Origin: a virus
Reading direction: 5' to 3' (one strand)
IMG/VR virus record: IMGVR_UViG_3300042860_003466
Span: 1-33,800 of that record
Length of the DNA: 33,800 nt
Shown here: piece by piece, positions 1 to 8,367 of the stretch
How positions within the stretch are numbered: position 1 is the first letter of the stretch
Layout of the letters: each line of letters starts with the position of its first letter
Notes under the pieces: model-generated
Databases searched by the model: none
The model's input: the letters and a program-made list of their open reading frames with translations, nothing else
Told to the model about the DNA's origin: nothing
Position numbers and translations under genes: made by a program

Positions 1-241
1 CAGTCAACACAGGGACGATTTTGATGTCCTGCAGGCCGGTGGGCTCGTGCAGTTGATCGAGGGTTAGATCTTCGCTGCCGACAGTGACGCGGTAATGCTG
101 GTCCGCCATGTGTTTTTCAACGGCGGGAAAGTTAGCCACCAAAAAACGCAGGGCTTCGGCGGCGCTGGCAACATCTGCCTGCAGCACACGCTTGCCGATG
201 AACTGAGCCAGCAGTCCGTAGAGCTTGATCTTACGGAGCAT
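1..241 (-). CDS. Tail assembly protein, lambda gpI-like (partial)
   Basis: The reading frame starts at an ATG at 241 and is open to the left edge, so only the N-terminal 80 residues are present. It begins [17 protein letters not shown] and continues with an [15 protein letters not shown] segment, the pattern of the lambda gpI family of tail assembly proteins, which act with gpK, gpL and gpJ at the tail tip. It follows the K-like gene with an 11-base overlap, as in lambda, where the order is M-L-K-I-J. A J-like central tail-tip gene should lie just outside the window. Identity rests on motif plus order; I am fairly sure of the family. Confidence 0.75.
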   Translation of the reverse strand, partial: MLRKIKLYGLLAQFIGKRVLQADVASAAEALRFLVANFPAVEKHMADQHYRVTVGSEDLTLDQLHEPTGLQDIKIVPVLT

Positions 242-932
242 GGCGCAACCTCCTTCCTGTACATTTTAAGAGCCAGCCACCGTATAAGTCACGAGTCGAT
301 AAGCGATTTTGCAGGTGATGCAGCAGCATCCCGTCGCCCAAATACACGCCGCAGTGGTTGAGGCTGGGCGATCCAATCGACAAAAGCAGTAGGTCGCCGC
401 GCTCCAGTGATTCGTCGTCTTGGAGCTGCCGGAAACCTGTCGCAGCCCAACATCCCTCAAACATGGGTGCAGCTAAAAATTCCGTGGGATCCAATGGGCG
501 GTCCCAGTCGCGGAGTTCGATCCCGTTTTCGGCGTACCAATCACGCGCCAACGTCCAACAATCCTGCACAGCCCACACCCATTGACGGCCGATCAGTGGT
601 GCCTTGTATCCATTGGGTGTGTAGGTGCTCCAAGCATTGGTTTTGGGATTGACGATGTGCCAAGGCAGGTCAGTTTTTTCGGCTGCTACCTTGTCCACCT
701 CGCTAGCGATGGCTGGTGTGATCGGATGGCTGTGGACGATGGCAACAATCTCGCCGGCATCTTCGGCGGCGGCGTAGTCGTCTGGTGCCAGCACAAACAT
801 CTGTTCGGCGTGGGTAGCGAGGTTGCTGCATGGCCAGTAATGCTCCTTACCTTTCACCACCACCACCAAGCCGCAGGCTTCTTTGGGATCCTCGGCCTGC
901 GCGTGGGCTAAAGCAGCATCACGCCAGCTCAT
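231..932 (-). CDS. Tail tip assembly protein K-like: JAMM peptidase plus NlpC/P60
   Basis: This 233-residue protein has two hydrolase domains, as lambda gpK does. The N-terminal half is an MPN/JAMM metallopeptidase: Glu18 and the HxHx10D motif with His67, His69 and Asp80 are intact. The C-terminal half is an NlpC/P60 cysteine peptidase with Cys125 in QDCW, His193 in NHCGVYLG and His205. In this family the protein helps build the tail tip and may cleave peptidoglycan or process other tail proteins during entry. It lies between the L-like and I-like genes and overlaps both by a few bases. Confidence 0.9.
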   Translation of the reverse strand: MSWRDAALAHAQAEDPKEACGLVVVVKGKEHYWPCSNLATHAEQMFVLAPDDYAAAEDAGEIVAIVHSHPITPAIASEVDKVAAEKTDLPWHIVNPKTNAWSTYTPNGYKAPLIGRQWVWAVQDCWTLARDWYAENGIELRDWDRPLDPTEFLAAPMFEGCWAATGFRQLQDDESLERGDLLLLSIGSPSLNHCGVYLGDGMLLHHLQNRLSTRDLYGGWLLKCTGRRLRHAP

Positions 933-1762
933 GCGAAATAGGTGCCGATGCCGGGGTAACCACCAAAAGGCAATTCAGCGTTCTGACCAAAGCGCAGTTT
1001 GCAACTATCGACGCGCTTGCCGCAAACGTCTTGGCTGGCGTTCAGAACCACCTCGTCGTTTTCGTTGTAATAGTTGGTGCCGGCATAGCTGCATTCAGCA
1101 GAGCGGTAAACCCACTGGCACCGTGTCACGCATTGCCGCTTTGGTGCTCGCACACCAGCAAGATCAAACGCGGAGGCCAGTTCAAACTCAACAACATCGC
1201 GGGTTTCGGCTGACTTTCGATCAACGAAATAAATCTCGCGTGGCCACTCGGCGTAGGGGTCGGCGGTTGCATTCGTGGGCTCAAGATATATGGACGTTCC
1301 ATCCTCATACAACAGCACAAAACCATCTTCCAAAAGCAGTACATCAGAAGACGGAAAATTTTCCTCGTCAAGAAATCGCCTCAGCGTGCGGATGCGCGTA
1401 ACTTTGGCGCCTTCTAAACCTTCTGGCAAAGTGGCAAGGATCGCGGTAATTGAGCCCAGCAGGTTGGATGCACGCAGTTTTGGGCGCGGCAGTTGGCCGT
1501 TGCCGTTGTACTCGAAACCCTCTGCCTCGATTGGCAGTGCTTGGTACGCCTGCGAGTTCCAAATGATGTCTGTCAAAACTTCGTTGAAACCAGCGTGAAA
1601 GTAATACGTCTGGTCAACGCCGTGCTGGGCAGCATTCAATTCGAGCTGAAATAGCTCGATGACTGCACCAGGAGCGATCTCCTGTAATGCGGCAGTGAGG
1701 CTGGCTTGGCTGTCGCTGGTGACGTAACCAGCATCCCAGTAGCCGGTTACAACGTAGGCCAT
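929..1762 (-). CDS. Minor tail protein L-like, tail-tip Fe-S protein
   Basis: A 277-residue protein of the lambda gpL family, which forms part of the tail tip next to the last tube ring. The C-terminal quarter contains the cysteine cluster typical of the family (CVTRC, then SAEC, DVC and DSC near residues 205-250). In lambda gpL four such cysteines bind an iron-sulphur cluster; one or more extra cysteines are present here. The gene overlaps the K-like gene by four bases and follows the 140-residue structural gene by three bases. The ATG at 1762 gives a typical family N-terminus. Confidence 0.85.
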   Translation of the reverse strand: MAYVVTGYWDAGYVTSDSQASLTAALQEIAPGAVIELFQLELNAAQHGVDQTYYFHAGFNEVLTDIIWNSQAYQALPIEAEGFEYNGNGQLPRPKLRASNLLGSITAILATLPEGLEGAKVTRIRTLRRFLDEENFPSSDVLLLEDGFVLLYEDGTSIYLEPTNATADPYAEWPREIYFVDRKSAETRDVVEFELASAFDLAGVRAPKRQCVTRCQWVYRSAECSYAGTNYYNENDEVVLNASQDVCGKRVDSCKLRFGQNAELPFGGYPGIGTYFA

Positions 1763-1765
1763 GCG

Positions 1766-2188
1766 TTATGCCGTGACAGCTTTAATGACGGCAAAACCAA
1801 TAATGATTGCCTCGGACAACGAGCCGGCAGTGATATTACGGACGTTGATCGAAGCAGAACCTGCACCGGCTTGAGCGTTAAGAAGATAGGCGCCTGCCGT
1901 TCCAGCACTGACGTGGTTGAGTACCAGCAGATCAGTGGAGGCAATGGTGCTGTTGGTTAGCGTGAACGACACCGTGGTCGCTGCTGCCAAAGCGGCGCCG
2001 TTCAGGGTGATTTGGCCGCAACGCTTGTTGAGCGTCACGCCAGTGCTTTTACTGGTGGCTTGGGTGACCGTGCCGCCTTCTCCGGTGATGTAACCAGCCT
2101 TGTCGGTATTCAGGTTGGTGAAATTGGCGTCCAGCTCGGTGTGGGTCAGTGGGCTGCCTTTGCCGGCGCGGGTGACGATGGTGCTCAT
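1766..2188 (-). CDS. Small virion protein of unknown role, probably tail-associated
   Basis: A 140-residue protein starting MSTIVTRAGKGSPLTHTELD. The opening LTHTELDANFTNLN motif is common at the N-terminus of phage fibre and collar proteins. The rest is rich in Ala, Thr, Ser and Gly, fitting a beta-structured virion protein. It sits between the M-like and L-like tail genes, where lambda has no gene, so it may be an extra tail-tip decoration. I cannot assign a precise function. Confidence 0.6.
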   Translation of the reverse strand: MSTIVTRAGKGSPLTHTELDANFTNLNTDKAGYITGEGGTVTQATSKSTGVTLNKRCGQITLNGAALAAATTVSFTLTNSTIASTDLLVLNHVSAGTAGAYLLNAQAGAGSASINVRNITAGSLSEAIIIGFAVIKAVTA

Positions 2189-2211
2189 GGAAAGTCTCCT
2201 GTACTAGCAGT

Positions 2212-2556
2212 TTAAGGCTCAAAGACCTGGCGGAATGTAGCCGTGATGGTGGCGCGGTTGTTATACGTGATCGTTTTATTCCATTGCGGGCAAATCCACT
2301 TATACGACGTTGCCTCGTCAGGTGGGGTCCAATCAAAGCTGGCGTTATCAGCAGCGCGGTTGTTCAGGAAGGTTTCGATGGTGTCAGCGTTAGTTTCGGT
2401 GATGTTCTGCCACGTCAGATCCCAACTCTTCGGATTTTGATTGATGCCGTACGTAAGTCTTTGCTGGTAGCCGTCTCCAAATTGCACTGTGCGAACAACA
2501 GGCTGATTGTTCTTTGTGGCGCCGTAGGTGGCCGTGATAGCGGGGAAAGTAGCCAT
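2212..2556 (-). CDS. Minor tail protein M-like
   Basis: A 114-residue protein of the lambda gpM type. The motif VRTVQFGDGYQQR near residues 21-33 and the segment WDLTWQNIT, followed by FLNNRAADNASFDWTPP, are characteristic of this family, which forms a distal tail tube/tip ring between the tape measure and gpL. The stop codon of the tape measure gene overlaps its start by one base, implying coupled translation. Order and motifs agree, so the call is firm. Confidence 0.85.
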   Translation of the reverse strand: MATFPAITATYGATKNNQPVVRTVQFGDGYQQRLTYGINQNPKSWDLTWQNITETNADTIETFLNNRAADNASFDWTPPDEATSYKWICPQWNKTITYNNRATITATFRQVFEP

Positions 2557-4682
2557 TAGGCGAGCAAGCCTCCGGGACGCTTCTGTTTGATCAATTCTTG
2601 TTGAACGGCAATACCAATGACCTTACCGAGTGCATTGGCCTGTGCGCCGTCGCCCTGCACATTACTGCCACCAGCATCGACATTCACCACGATATTTCCG
2701 AGGCCCCCGAAGGTACCTGCGGGGGCGATGCCGCCACTACGACCCGGCATGAACAGCTCAGGCCCCTTCTCGCCCACGAGATAGCCCTGTCCTGCCATCA
2801 CTGAGCCACCCATCGCACGCTGCGGGATGCCATAGTTAGGTCCGAAGGTGCCATACCTGCCGACTGATCCTCCACCAGCACCAAATGGCGTGGCTGGATT
2901 GAAAGGGGTCAAGAAGCTGCGGATCGAGTTGATCGCCTGCTCGATCACAAAAATTCTGAGCAGCTGATTGGCGATGTCGACAAGCACGCCAGATGCGATC
3001 TGCTGCAGGCTTTGCTGCCAGTTTTGAGAACCCTGAATGAGCAGATCGAAGGTGCCAGTTAAACCCTGACCCAACGTGCCTGCAATGCCGTCTGCCAATG
3101 CTTTTTGCTGCTGGACAGCAGTGTTGAGCTCGTACTGCTGCTCGATGTGCTTTTTCAGCGCATCCATGTGGTCTTGATCCTGCTGCCGCTGGATCTCGGC
3201 CAGATTGCGTTCTTTTTCGCGCTGATTTGTGATCAGATCAGTGTTGCCTAGAAGAATAATGGCCTGCTGGGCACGCAATTTGTCTTCGGCGGCGAGCTGT
3301 TGTGCATACTTGTATTGCAGATCGACCTCTCGCTGCAAGCTCTGCAGACGTGCCACTTCCATCGGATCACGGGCAGCCTGAGCTGCGGCGATCTTGTCCT
3401 GCAGATCAGAATTGATGCGCAAAATCGCAGCTTCTGCGGTACGATCACGCACGACATCTGCAACACGCTGTCTTTCCTTGGCCGCGGCCTCAGCGGCGCG
3501 TTCGGCATCTGATTTGCCCTTGCGGCCACCCTTGCCATCCTTGGCGCCACCCAATGCCGGGATATCGAAGGCTTTGGTCGCAGCGCCAGTCTGCTTGTTG
3601 AGAGTTTTTTGAGCCTCGATATTCTGGTTGATTTTCTGAAGGATGACGCCTTGCAGCTGCACAGCGCGGTCGCTGTTGGGATCCTCAGGTGCAATCGATT
3701 GCAAAAGGCGCTGATACTGTTGCAGGGCCTGCAAATTCTGGGCAATGCCGGCTTTGTTTGATTGCGACGTGATCTGACTGATACCTTTTGCAATGTTGTC
3801 TACTGCCTGACTGGTTGCCCCGCCTGTAATGAATCCCCTTGCACCTATGACACTTCGCGTGAATCCAGCCCCACGTCCAGCGGCTATGGCTTGATTGACC
3901 GCATCAACAACAGCAATGGCCTGCGAAAAGATGGCTTTAAGTGCTGGTGTGAGAGCCTGACCAATACGGCGCGCCAGAGCATCCACACCATCCTGCAATG
4001 TGCTGAGCTTGCCTGAGAGCGTGTCAGACTGGGCAACCGCACCGTTGGCATATTTGCCGCCCACATCAGTGAGCCTTTGGAATGCGATTTCAACGGCGCG
4101 AGCACTGATCTGCCCCTTACTCAGTGCCTTCTGCAGCTCTTCGCCTGAGAGCTTGTACATCTTTTGCAGCTCTTGCTGCAGGCCAACGCCGCGCTCCTGG
4201 AATTGCAGAAGTTCTTCGCCCTGCAGGCGTCCCTTGGCGACAACCTGACCATATGCTGTGACCAGGCCCTGCAGCTCGGCGCCAGTCGCGCCGGATGCAT
4301 CGGCCAGCCTTCGAGTGACCTCGACGACCTGATTACCAGCTACGCCAAAAGCTTGGAGACGCTTGGCAGCATCGATGAGCTCAGTGCTCGTGAATGGCGT
4401 AACAGCACCTAGCTGCTGCAGCTCTTGGATGATCTGCTTGGCTTGCTGAACACTGCCGGTCAGCACCTGCAGGCTTTTTGTCTGTGTCTCGATCTCTGCC
4501 GTTTTGGCAAAAACGAACCGAACTGCCTGAATTGCTGCAAAAGAGCCTGCCAGTTTGGTGACTGCATTCTGCAGCCCACCGATGCTTGTTTGGGCTGCTT
4601 TAGACGCAGTATTGACCTGCTGCAGATTGCGTACAGCGCTCTGGCTATTAACCTGTACGTCTACAACAGCAACAGCAGGCAC
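2556..4682 (-). CDS. Tape measure protein
   Basis: This 708-residue protein is the longest in the tail module. It has long Gln/Ala-rich helices, the N-terminal tape-measure domain (ALTGSVQQAKQ-like region, roughly residues 70-220), a coiled-coil stretch with many charged residues near 380-520, and a hydrophobic C-terminal part. Such proteins set tail length and pass into the host cell at infection. At about 0.15 nm per residue it would specify a tail near 106 nm, an inference. It starts at a GTG and directly follows the G/GT chaperone gene, as expected. No strong ribosome binding site is seen. Confidence 0.92.
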   Translation of the reverse strand: MPAVAVVDVQVNSQSAVRNLQQVNTASKAAQTSIGGLQNAVTKLAGSFAAIQAVRFVFAKTAEIETQTKSLQVLTGSVQQAKQIIQELQQLGAVTPFTSTELIDAAKRLQAFGVAGNQVVEVTRRLADASGATGAELQGLVTAYGQVVAKGRLQGEELLQFQERGVGLQQELQKMYKLSGEELQKALSKGQISARAVEIAFQRLTDVGGKYANGAVAQSDTLSGKLSTLQDGVDALARRIGQALTPALKAIFSQAIAVVDAVNQAIAAGRGAGFTRSVIGARGFITGGATSQAVDNIAKGISQITSQSNKAGIAQNLQALQQYQRLLQSIAPEDPNSDRAVQLQGVILQKINQNIEAQKTLNKQTGAATKAFDIPALGGAKDGKGGRKGKSDAERAAEAAAKERQRVADVVRDRTAEAAILRINSDLQDKIAAAQAARDPMEVARLQSLQREVDLQYKYAQQLAAEDKLRAQQAIILLGNTDLITNQREKERNLAEIQRQQDQDHMDALKKHIEQQYELNTAVQQQKALADGIAGTLGQGLTGTFDLLIQGSQNWQQSLQQIASGVLVDIANQLLRIFVIEQAINSIRSFLTPFNPATPFGAGGGSVGRYGTFGPNYGIPQRAMGGSVMAGQGYLVGEKGPELFMPGRSGGIAPAGTFGGLGNIVVNVDAGGSNVQGDGAQANALGKVIGIAVQQELIKQKRPGGLLA

Positions 4683-4708
4683 AGCGCTCGACCTATCTTG
4701 AGTTCAGT

Positions 4709-5247
4709 CTACCTGCGTTGACGCGCTTTGGCTTTGTCCATCTCTTCTTTCTCTCGCTTGCCCTTAACTTCGTAGTAGGCGGCGAACATCATGAATTCGG
4801 CCTCGGTGAGCTGCTGCCTTAGCTCGCTCACCGTCTTGCCAAGCTCGGTTGCAAGGAAGAGCTCAAAGAATAGCCATGAGTCTTCCTCTACTCGTTTTTT
4901 GCTTCTTCAAGCGAGGGTGCATCACCCAGACCAAACAGGAACAGCTCAAGCTCGTTGAGAACGTCTTCTGGCAGTTCGCGTTGCAATTTGGCGGCGTCAG
5001 CAGCGGCAAATGCCTTGGTGCCGTCTTCAAGCTCAGCCATCTGGCAGAGCATCTGCGTGCTGATCTCCAAGGCCTCATCGGTGCCTGCCATCGCGGTTGC
5101 ACGCTTGCGATCGGCGCGGGTGATGGGCTTGAAATACAGCGACAAGACAACAGCGCCATCGGCTCCTTTGATATCAAACCGACGACGCTGGTTCAGGTCA
5201 AACGCCCCGGTGAGCAGGTCAACAGGGCGCTGATTTGCGGCGGGCAT
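4709..5247 (-). CDS. Tail assembly chaperone GT, -1 frameshift fusion product
   Basis: The G-like frame (4888-5247) ends in GCA AAA AAC GAG TAG. If ribosomes slip back one base on A AAA AAC, they enter the -1 frame, which is open to a TAG at 4709-4711 and adds about 60 residues (RVEEDSWLFFELFLATELGK... ending ARQRR). That extension resembles the T part of lambda gpGT and other tail chaperones: a short helical segment, then a charged tail. No separate start codon with a good ribosome site precedes it. The fusion is expected to bind the tape measure protein and recruit tail tube subunits. Confidence 0.8.
4888..5247 (-). CDS. Tail assembly chaperone G-like (unshifted product)
   Basis: A 119-residue protein between the tail tube genes and the tape measure gene, the universal position of the siphovirus tail chaperone. 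It starts MPAANQRPVDLL and contains a tail-protein-like YFKPITRADRKRA segment. It ends DAPSLEEAKNE. In lambda the major product gpG and the minor frameshift product gpGT are needed in a set ratio for tail assembly but are absent from the virion. The last codons hold the slippery heptamer at 4894-4900. The start overlaps the stop of the second tube gene. Confidence 0.82.
   Translation of the reverse strand: MPAANQRPVDLLTGAFDLNQRRRFDIKGADGAVVLSLYFKPITRADRKRATAMAGTDEALEISTQMLCQMAELEDGTKAFAAADAAKLQRELPEDVLNELELFLFGLGDAPSLEEAKNE
4894..4900 (-). promoter_or_regulatory. Programmed -1 ribosomal frameshift site A AAA AAC
   Basis: The heptamer A AAA AAC lies in the correct phase (GCA AAA AAC) four codons before the end of the G-like frame. 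It fits X XXY YYZ, one of the most efficient bacterial -1 slippery sequences. The -1 frame downstream is open for about 60 codons and encodes a T-like extension. A weak GAGT/ACTC stem could form directly after it; no strong pseudoknot was recognised by eye. Confidence 0.8.
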
Positions 5248-5666
5248 TAGATGCTTAAGGTCAGAGTTCCGCTAGAAACGAAATTGATAGTAACAATCTC
5301 GATCTCACCCACTGTAGCAGAATATTCACTGCTTGTCACCACGATGGTGCCCGTGATCTTTTTGCCGCCGGTTTCGTCCAAGTACAGCTCAACAGCTGCA
5401 TCGGCTTCATCGGTGGTTTGGTTGGCATCCTTGATCAGATCAAGTTTGTCACCAGAGCCGGGAGCGTCATACATGACTTCAATGGTGCCCGATCCGCTAA
5501 TCAGACCACCAACATTGGCGCGATAGGTAGCACCTTGGGAGGTCACGTCGTACGACTCTTTTTCCACGGTCATGGACCAAGAGCGCACAGCAGCAATCTC
5601 TGAAAGACCGCCGCTACCAGCTTTATCAAAAAAGACGGTGCCTTGTTGGCCGCGATAAAAAGCCAT
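5247..5666 (-). CDS. Major tail tube protein, copy 2
   Basis: A 139-residue tail tube protein starting MAFYRGQQGTVFFDKAG. It is clearly paralogous to its upstream neighbour (5669-6085): both share MAFYRGQQG, TVEKES, GATYRANVGGLISGSG and the C-terminal EYSATVGEIEI stretch, and well over half the residues match by eye. Tube proteins of this fold stack into rings forming the tail lumen. Which copy is the main tube subunit cannot be told from sequence. It is followed immediately by the tail chaperone gene. Confidence 0.82.
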   Translation of the reverse strand: MAFYRGQQGTVFFDKAGSGGLSEIAAVRSWSMTVEKESYDVTSQGATYRANVGGLISGSGTIEVMYDAPGSGDKLDLIKDANQTTDEADAAVELYLDETGGKKITGTIVVTSSEYSATVGEIEIVTINFVSSGTLTLSI

Positions 5667-5668
5667 GA

Positions 5669-6085
5669 TCAGATGTCCAGAGTGATGGTGCCGTTGGTCA
5701 CGAAATTGAGAGTGATGATCTCGATTTCGCCCACGGTAGCGGAATACTCAGCGGAAGTGATGACACCATCAAAACTGATTTTCTTGGTGCCGGTAGTGTC
5801 AAGGAACAGTTCAAAAAGCGCGAGTCCTTCATCGTTGGCCGAATTGACCATCTCGATGAAAGCGTTGGTTTCATCGGAGCTGCTAGCAGTGTATAGAACC
5901 TCGCAGGATCCAGAACCGCTGATCAGCCCGCCGACATTTGCCCGGTAGGTAGCGCCAAGGGCGGTGGTGTCTAGTGATTCTTTCTCAACGGTCAAAGACC
6001 ACGAGCGGGTGCTGGTGATGGTTGCAGCAGTGGTGCCCGCGTCATCGAATTTGACGGAGCCTTGCTGTCCACGGTAAAACGCCAT
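5669..6085 (-). CDS. Major tail tube protein, copy 1
   Basis: A 138-residue tail tube protein with the same fold signature as the next gene: MAFYRGQQG start, SWSLTVEKES, GATYRANVGGLISGSG and a conserved beta-strand-rich end. It lies right after the tail terminator-like gene and two bases before copy 2, an arrangement produced by tandem duplication. The two copies differ mostly in the middle (residues 65-105), which probably forms the loop exposed on the ring. Role: hollow tail tube through which DNA passes. Confidence 0.82.
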   Translation of the reverse strand: MAFYRGQQGSVKFDDAGTTAATITSTRSWSLTVEKESLDTTALGATYRANVGGLISGSGSCEVLYTASSSDETNAFIEMVNSANDEGLALFELFLDTTGTKKISFDGVITSAEYSATVGEIEIITLNFVTNGTITLDI

Positions 6086-6087
6086 GG

Positions 6088-6513
6088 TTACAGATCCTCG
6101 AAGGTTTCAAAGGTCAATCTGACCCGTGTTTGGAAGAAACCCTCTGGAGATGGCGAAGCCACTACCTCGGGCCCTGTTGGGGGATCGAAATGAACCCCAC
6201 TTACAACGATTCTATTGTAGAGATCCCGAATGCGTTTTCCAACGGTCAGGTTGGCGCCAGGGCCCACACCCTTGGCAGAGAATATATTGATCACCACGAC
6301 ACCAAGCATATTGTTGCTACTGCCGGTCGTTCCACCCATGGTCAGGTAGGTGTTGGCGCCAAAAGACACCAAGCATTGAACCCAGGTGTCATTATTCACC
6401 GGGTTGTATGGCATGTTGTGGAAGACCACCGGTATCGCAGGCGCTAATGCAAGCTCGGTGGCGAGGCGACCTTCAATCGTGGCCCTAACAGTATTGAGAT
6501 TGATTGATGCCAT
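6088..6513 (-). CDS. Tail terminator-like protein
   Basis: A 141-residue protein with the motif TIEGRLATELA near the N-terminus and GKRIRDLYNRIVVSG near residue 92, the pattern of lambda gpU-type and DUF4128-type tail terminators. These form a hexameric ring that ends tail-tube growth and joins the tail to the head. It sits just upstream of the tube genes, the expected place. Start overlaps the stop of the preceding gene by one base. Confidence 0.7.
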   Translation of the reverse strand: MASINLNTVRATIEGRLATELALAPAIPVVFHNMPYNPVNNDTWVQCLVSFGANTYLTMGGTTGSSNNMLGVVVINIFSAKGVGPGANLTVGKRIRDLYNRIVVSGVHFDPPTGPEVVASPSPEGFFQTRVRLTFETFEDL

Positions 6514-6953
6514 CAGGATGACCTGGCGATGTTCTCGGCGCTTGCCCGCACGCTAGCTGTGATCTCAGCAGCGATCAGGTCCACCCAGCCTGGCGGGTTT
6601 TTAGAACTGCCATTGACGCCGGCTGCTTCCCACGATGGTGGCAGGTTGGTTCCATAGCACAATGCCTCTGCATAGGGCAGACTGTTTGATATGTGATAGA
6701 CACCGCCAAGCTTTTCTTTTTGATAATTTTGTCTGTTGATAGGCTTCACTTCTTTAGATATCTGTGTTCCTTCCGCCTCAAATTCGGTTACATTGCTTTC
6801 GGAAACTACCCAGCTCGATCTGAACCTGCCCGTGCGGACCGGACTTTCATCTTTCAGTTTGTAGTCGGTGTTGAGCACCGTCACGCGCAGCAACTTCTCG
6901 AATTGGTCAGCGGCGTAATCACCAGTCTGTGCCAAATTGATTCGTCGTGCCAT
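6513..6953 (-). CDS. Head-tail joining/minor tail protein, HK97 gp10-like
   Basis: A 146-residue protein starting MARRINLAQTGDYAADQFEK. The segment DESPVRTGRFRSSW near residues 36-49 is the classic SPVDTGRLRNS motif of HK97 gp10/tail-completion family proteins. Position between the stopper-like gene and the terminator-like gene supports a neck or tail-completion role. It ends with a one-base overlap with the next gene. Confidence 0.75.
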   Translation of the reverse strand: MARRINLAQTGDYAADQFEKLLRVTVLNTDYKLKDESPVRTGRFRSSWVVSESNVTEFEAEGTQISKEVKPINRQNYQKEKLGGVYHISNSLPYAEALCYGTNLPPSWEAAGVNGSSKNPPGWVDLIAAEITASVRASAENIARSS

Positions 6954-6954
6954 G

Positions 6955-7311
6955 TCAGACCCTCAAAAAGAGCTCAACAGCGATTGCGGTGTTGTCTTGC
7001 TCGATCACATTGATGCGCACGATCTGGTGCACAACGTTGCTGATGACCACACGATCGGCCAGATTGGGCGTGATCGTCAGATCCGCCGCAGCAATAGTCA
7101 ATTTTTTATCGGATTCCTGCACCAGTTCATTGACCTCTATTTTGCGCACATTTTCAAGCACGCCTTTGATAGTGGTGTTCGTTTCTGTCTCGGCTATTGC
7201 ACCTGTCGATGTGTTGTAAGCAGCCGTTGAGACTTGTCTGTATGTGACTGTGCCACCGAATTGTCTAACCAGATTGCTGGCAACTTTCCGTAGCGAAGTC
7301 GCAAGTGCCAT
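6955..7311 (-). CDS. Head-tail stopper-like protein
   Basis: A 118-residue protein that begins MALATSLRKVASNLVRQFG and has an all-beta character afterwards, with LADRVVISNVVHQIVRINVIEQD near the C-terminus. Small proteins of this size and place, between the connector adaptor and HK97 gp10-like gene, are usually head-tail stoppers (SPP1 gp16/lambda FII type). The family assignment is by position and general sequence character, not by a diagnostic motif. Confidence 0.6.
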   Translation of the reverse strand: MALATSLRKVASNLVRQFGGTVTYRQVSTAAYNTSTGAIAETETNTTIKGVLENVRKIEVNELVQESDKKLTIAAADLTITPNLADRVVISNVVHQIVRINVIEQDNTAIAVELFLRV

Positions 7312-7559
7312 CAGATTTTATATGCGACGCAGTGACCGTTCTGCAGTTTGATGCTGGTGAATACGCCGTACAGGGTTGTTGAAGCACTCATCGATTGCCC
7401 GGACAATGTAGAGCCGTCGTAGTTTTGCGCCGTTATTGCATCTATGTGAGTGTTGGTTGTGAAGTGGATTGCCCCCCAACGCCCCGTGCGAGTTGCTGTA
7501 TCACTGATGAAGGTTGCCCCCACCGAGTAATCAATGCCGTAAACGTTGGAGTCGCTCAT
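7311..7559 (-). CDS. Small virion protein, paralogue of the adjacent gene
   Basis: An 82-residue protein related to the 78-residue protein encoded next to it. Both share an ISDTA...GR(W/F) segment near the N-terminus, a TxQNxxG centre, and a GVFTSxxLxxGxxxAYKI C-terminus. They look like small beta-rich proteins, perhaps head or neck decoration or fibre-base proteins. Its start overlaps nothing but lies two bases from the stop of its paralogue. Function unknown. Confidence 0.65.
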   Translation of the reverse strand: MSDSNVYGIDYSVGATFISDTATRTGRWGAIHFTTNTHIDAITAQNYDGSTLSGQSMSASTTLYGVFTSIKLQNGHCVAYKI

Positions 7560-7561
7560 TG

Positions 7562-7798
7562 TCAGATCTTGTAAGCGATGATTTTGCCGCTAGTCAGTGT
7601 CACGCTGGTGAAGACACCCTCGATCTCATCGCCATGATTCAGCGGTACCGAGCTGAAAGTGTTGCCGCTGGCGTTTTGGACTGTGGCCGTGCTGATCACG
7701 GCGTCGGCCACGGCATATAACTTCCAAAACCGACCGGGATGGGCTGCAGTGTCGCTGATGTATTCAAAGCCAATATTGTAGGTGTCGTTTTCAGCCAT
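7562..7798 (-). CDS. Small virion protein, paralogue of the adjacent gene
   Basis: A 78-residue protein starting MAENDTYNIGFEYISDTAAH. It is the second member of a tandem pair with the 82-residue product of 7311-7559, sharing the SDTA, GR, QN and GVFTS...GKIIAYKI motifs. It lies between the connector-adaptor gene and the stopper gene. The conserved AYKI ending suggests an assembly contact at the C-terminus. Function unknown; a structural role is inferred from location. Confidence 0.65.
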   Translation of the reverse strand: MAENDTYNIGFEYISDTAAHPGRFWKLYAVADAVISTATVQNASGNTFSSVPLNHGDEIEGVFTSVTLTSGKIIAYKI

Positions 7799-7800
7799 TG

Positions 7801-8367
7801 TCAGCTCCTGCGGATCGAAAAATTGCCTGGTCCACTGATTCTAAGGCCTGTCAGATACCTTTCAAAAATCGGTGGCACACGATCAGCGCCCGTGGCTGGG
7901 CTGCTGGCTCCAGCGGTGGTCACACTCAGACTGCCGATGCTCACGCTCTTGTAATCTTCCAGCCCGCTTAAAGCAAGTCCGTCTTTGTTGCTATTAAGAT
8001 ATACGGCCAGGACGCACTGGGCTTTTTTGACCTGATCCGGAATTTCAGTGTCTGTGTAATAATCCGTGGTGATGCGGAACGGAAAACCAACGGCGTAGGT
8101 GTTGATATAGGTATCAGGCTTGCGCACGCCGGTGCGTGGCCATTGCAGGGCTTGAGTATCGGTAACCCGCGCACCAAGGAACCGTTCACGATCAAGACGT
8201 TGGGTAGCAGTATAGAGTGCCCGGTTTTTTTGATCTGTCGTTGCAGTGGCCCAGGCCGTTACATCATCATCCTGGACAAATCCTTCAATCACCAGTTCCG
8301 CCGCTGCCAGCGTCAGGTAACTGTTGGCGTTTGCGCCGCCCACTGTTGCGTCGATTGTTATTGCCAT
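7801..8367 (-). CDS. Head-tail connector adaptor (Ad1-like)
   Basis: A 188-residue protein starting MAITIDATVGGANANSYLTLAAAE. The NSYLTLAAAELVIEGF opening, the helix with RALYTATQRLDRERFLG and the LQWPRTGV motif are the signature of phage head-completion adaptors that databases sometimes label DnaT-like. It would bind below the portal and connect it to the neck. Its position after the capsid and decoration genes fits. The downstream coding of the 68-residue frame overlaps its first 83 bases. Confidence 0.8.
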   Translation of the reverse strand: MAITIDATVGGANANSYLTLAAAELVIEGFVQDDDVTAWATATTDQKNRALYTATQRLDRERFLGARVTDTQALQWPRTGVRKPDTYINTYAVGFPFRITTDYYTDTEIPDQVKKAQCVLAVYLNSNKDGLALSGLEDYKSVSIGSLSVTTAGASSPATGADRVPPIFERYLTGLRISGPGNFSIRRS

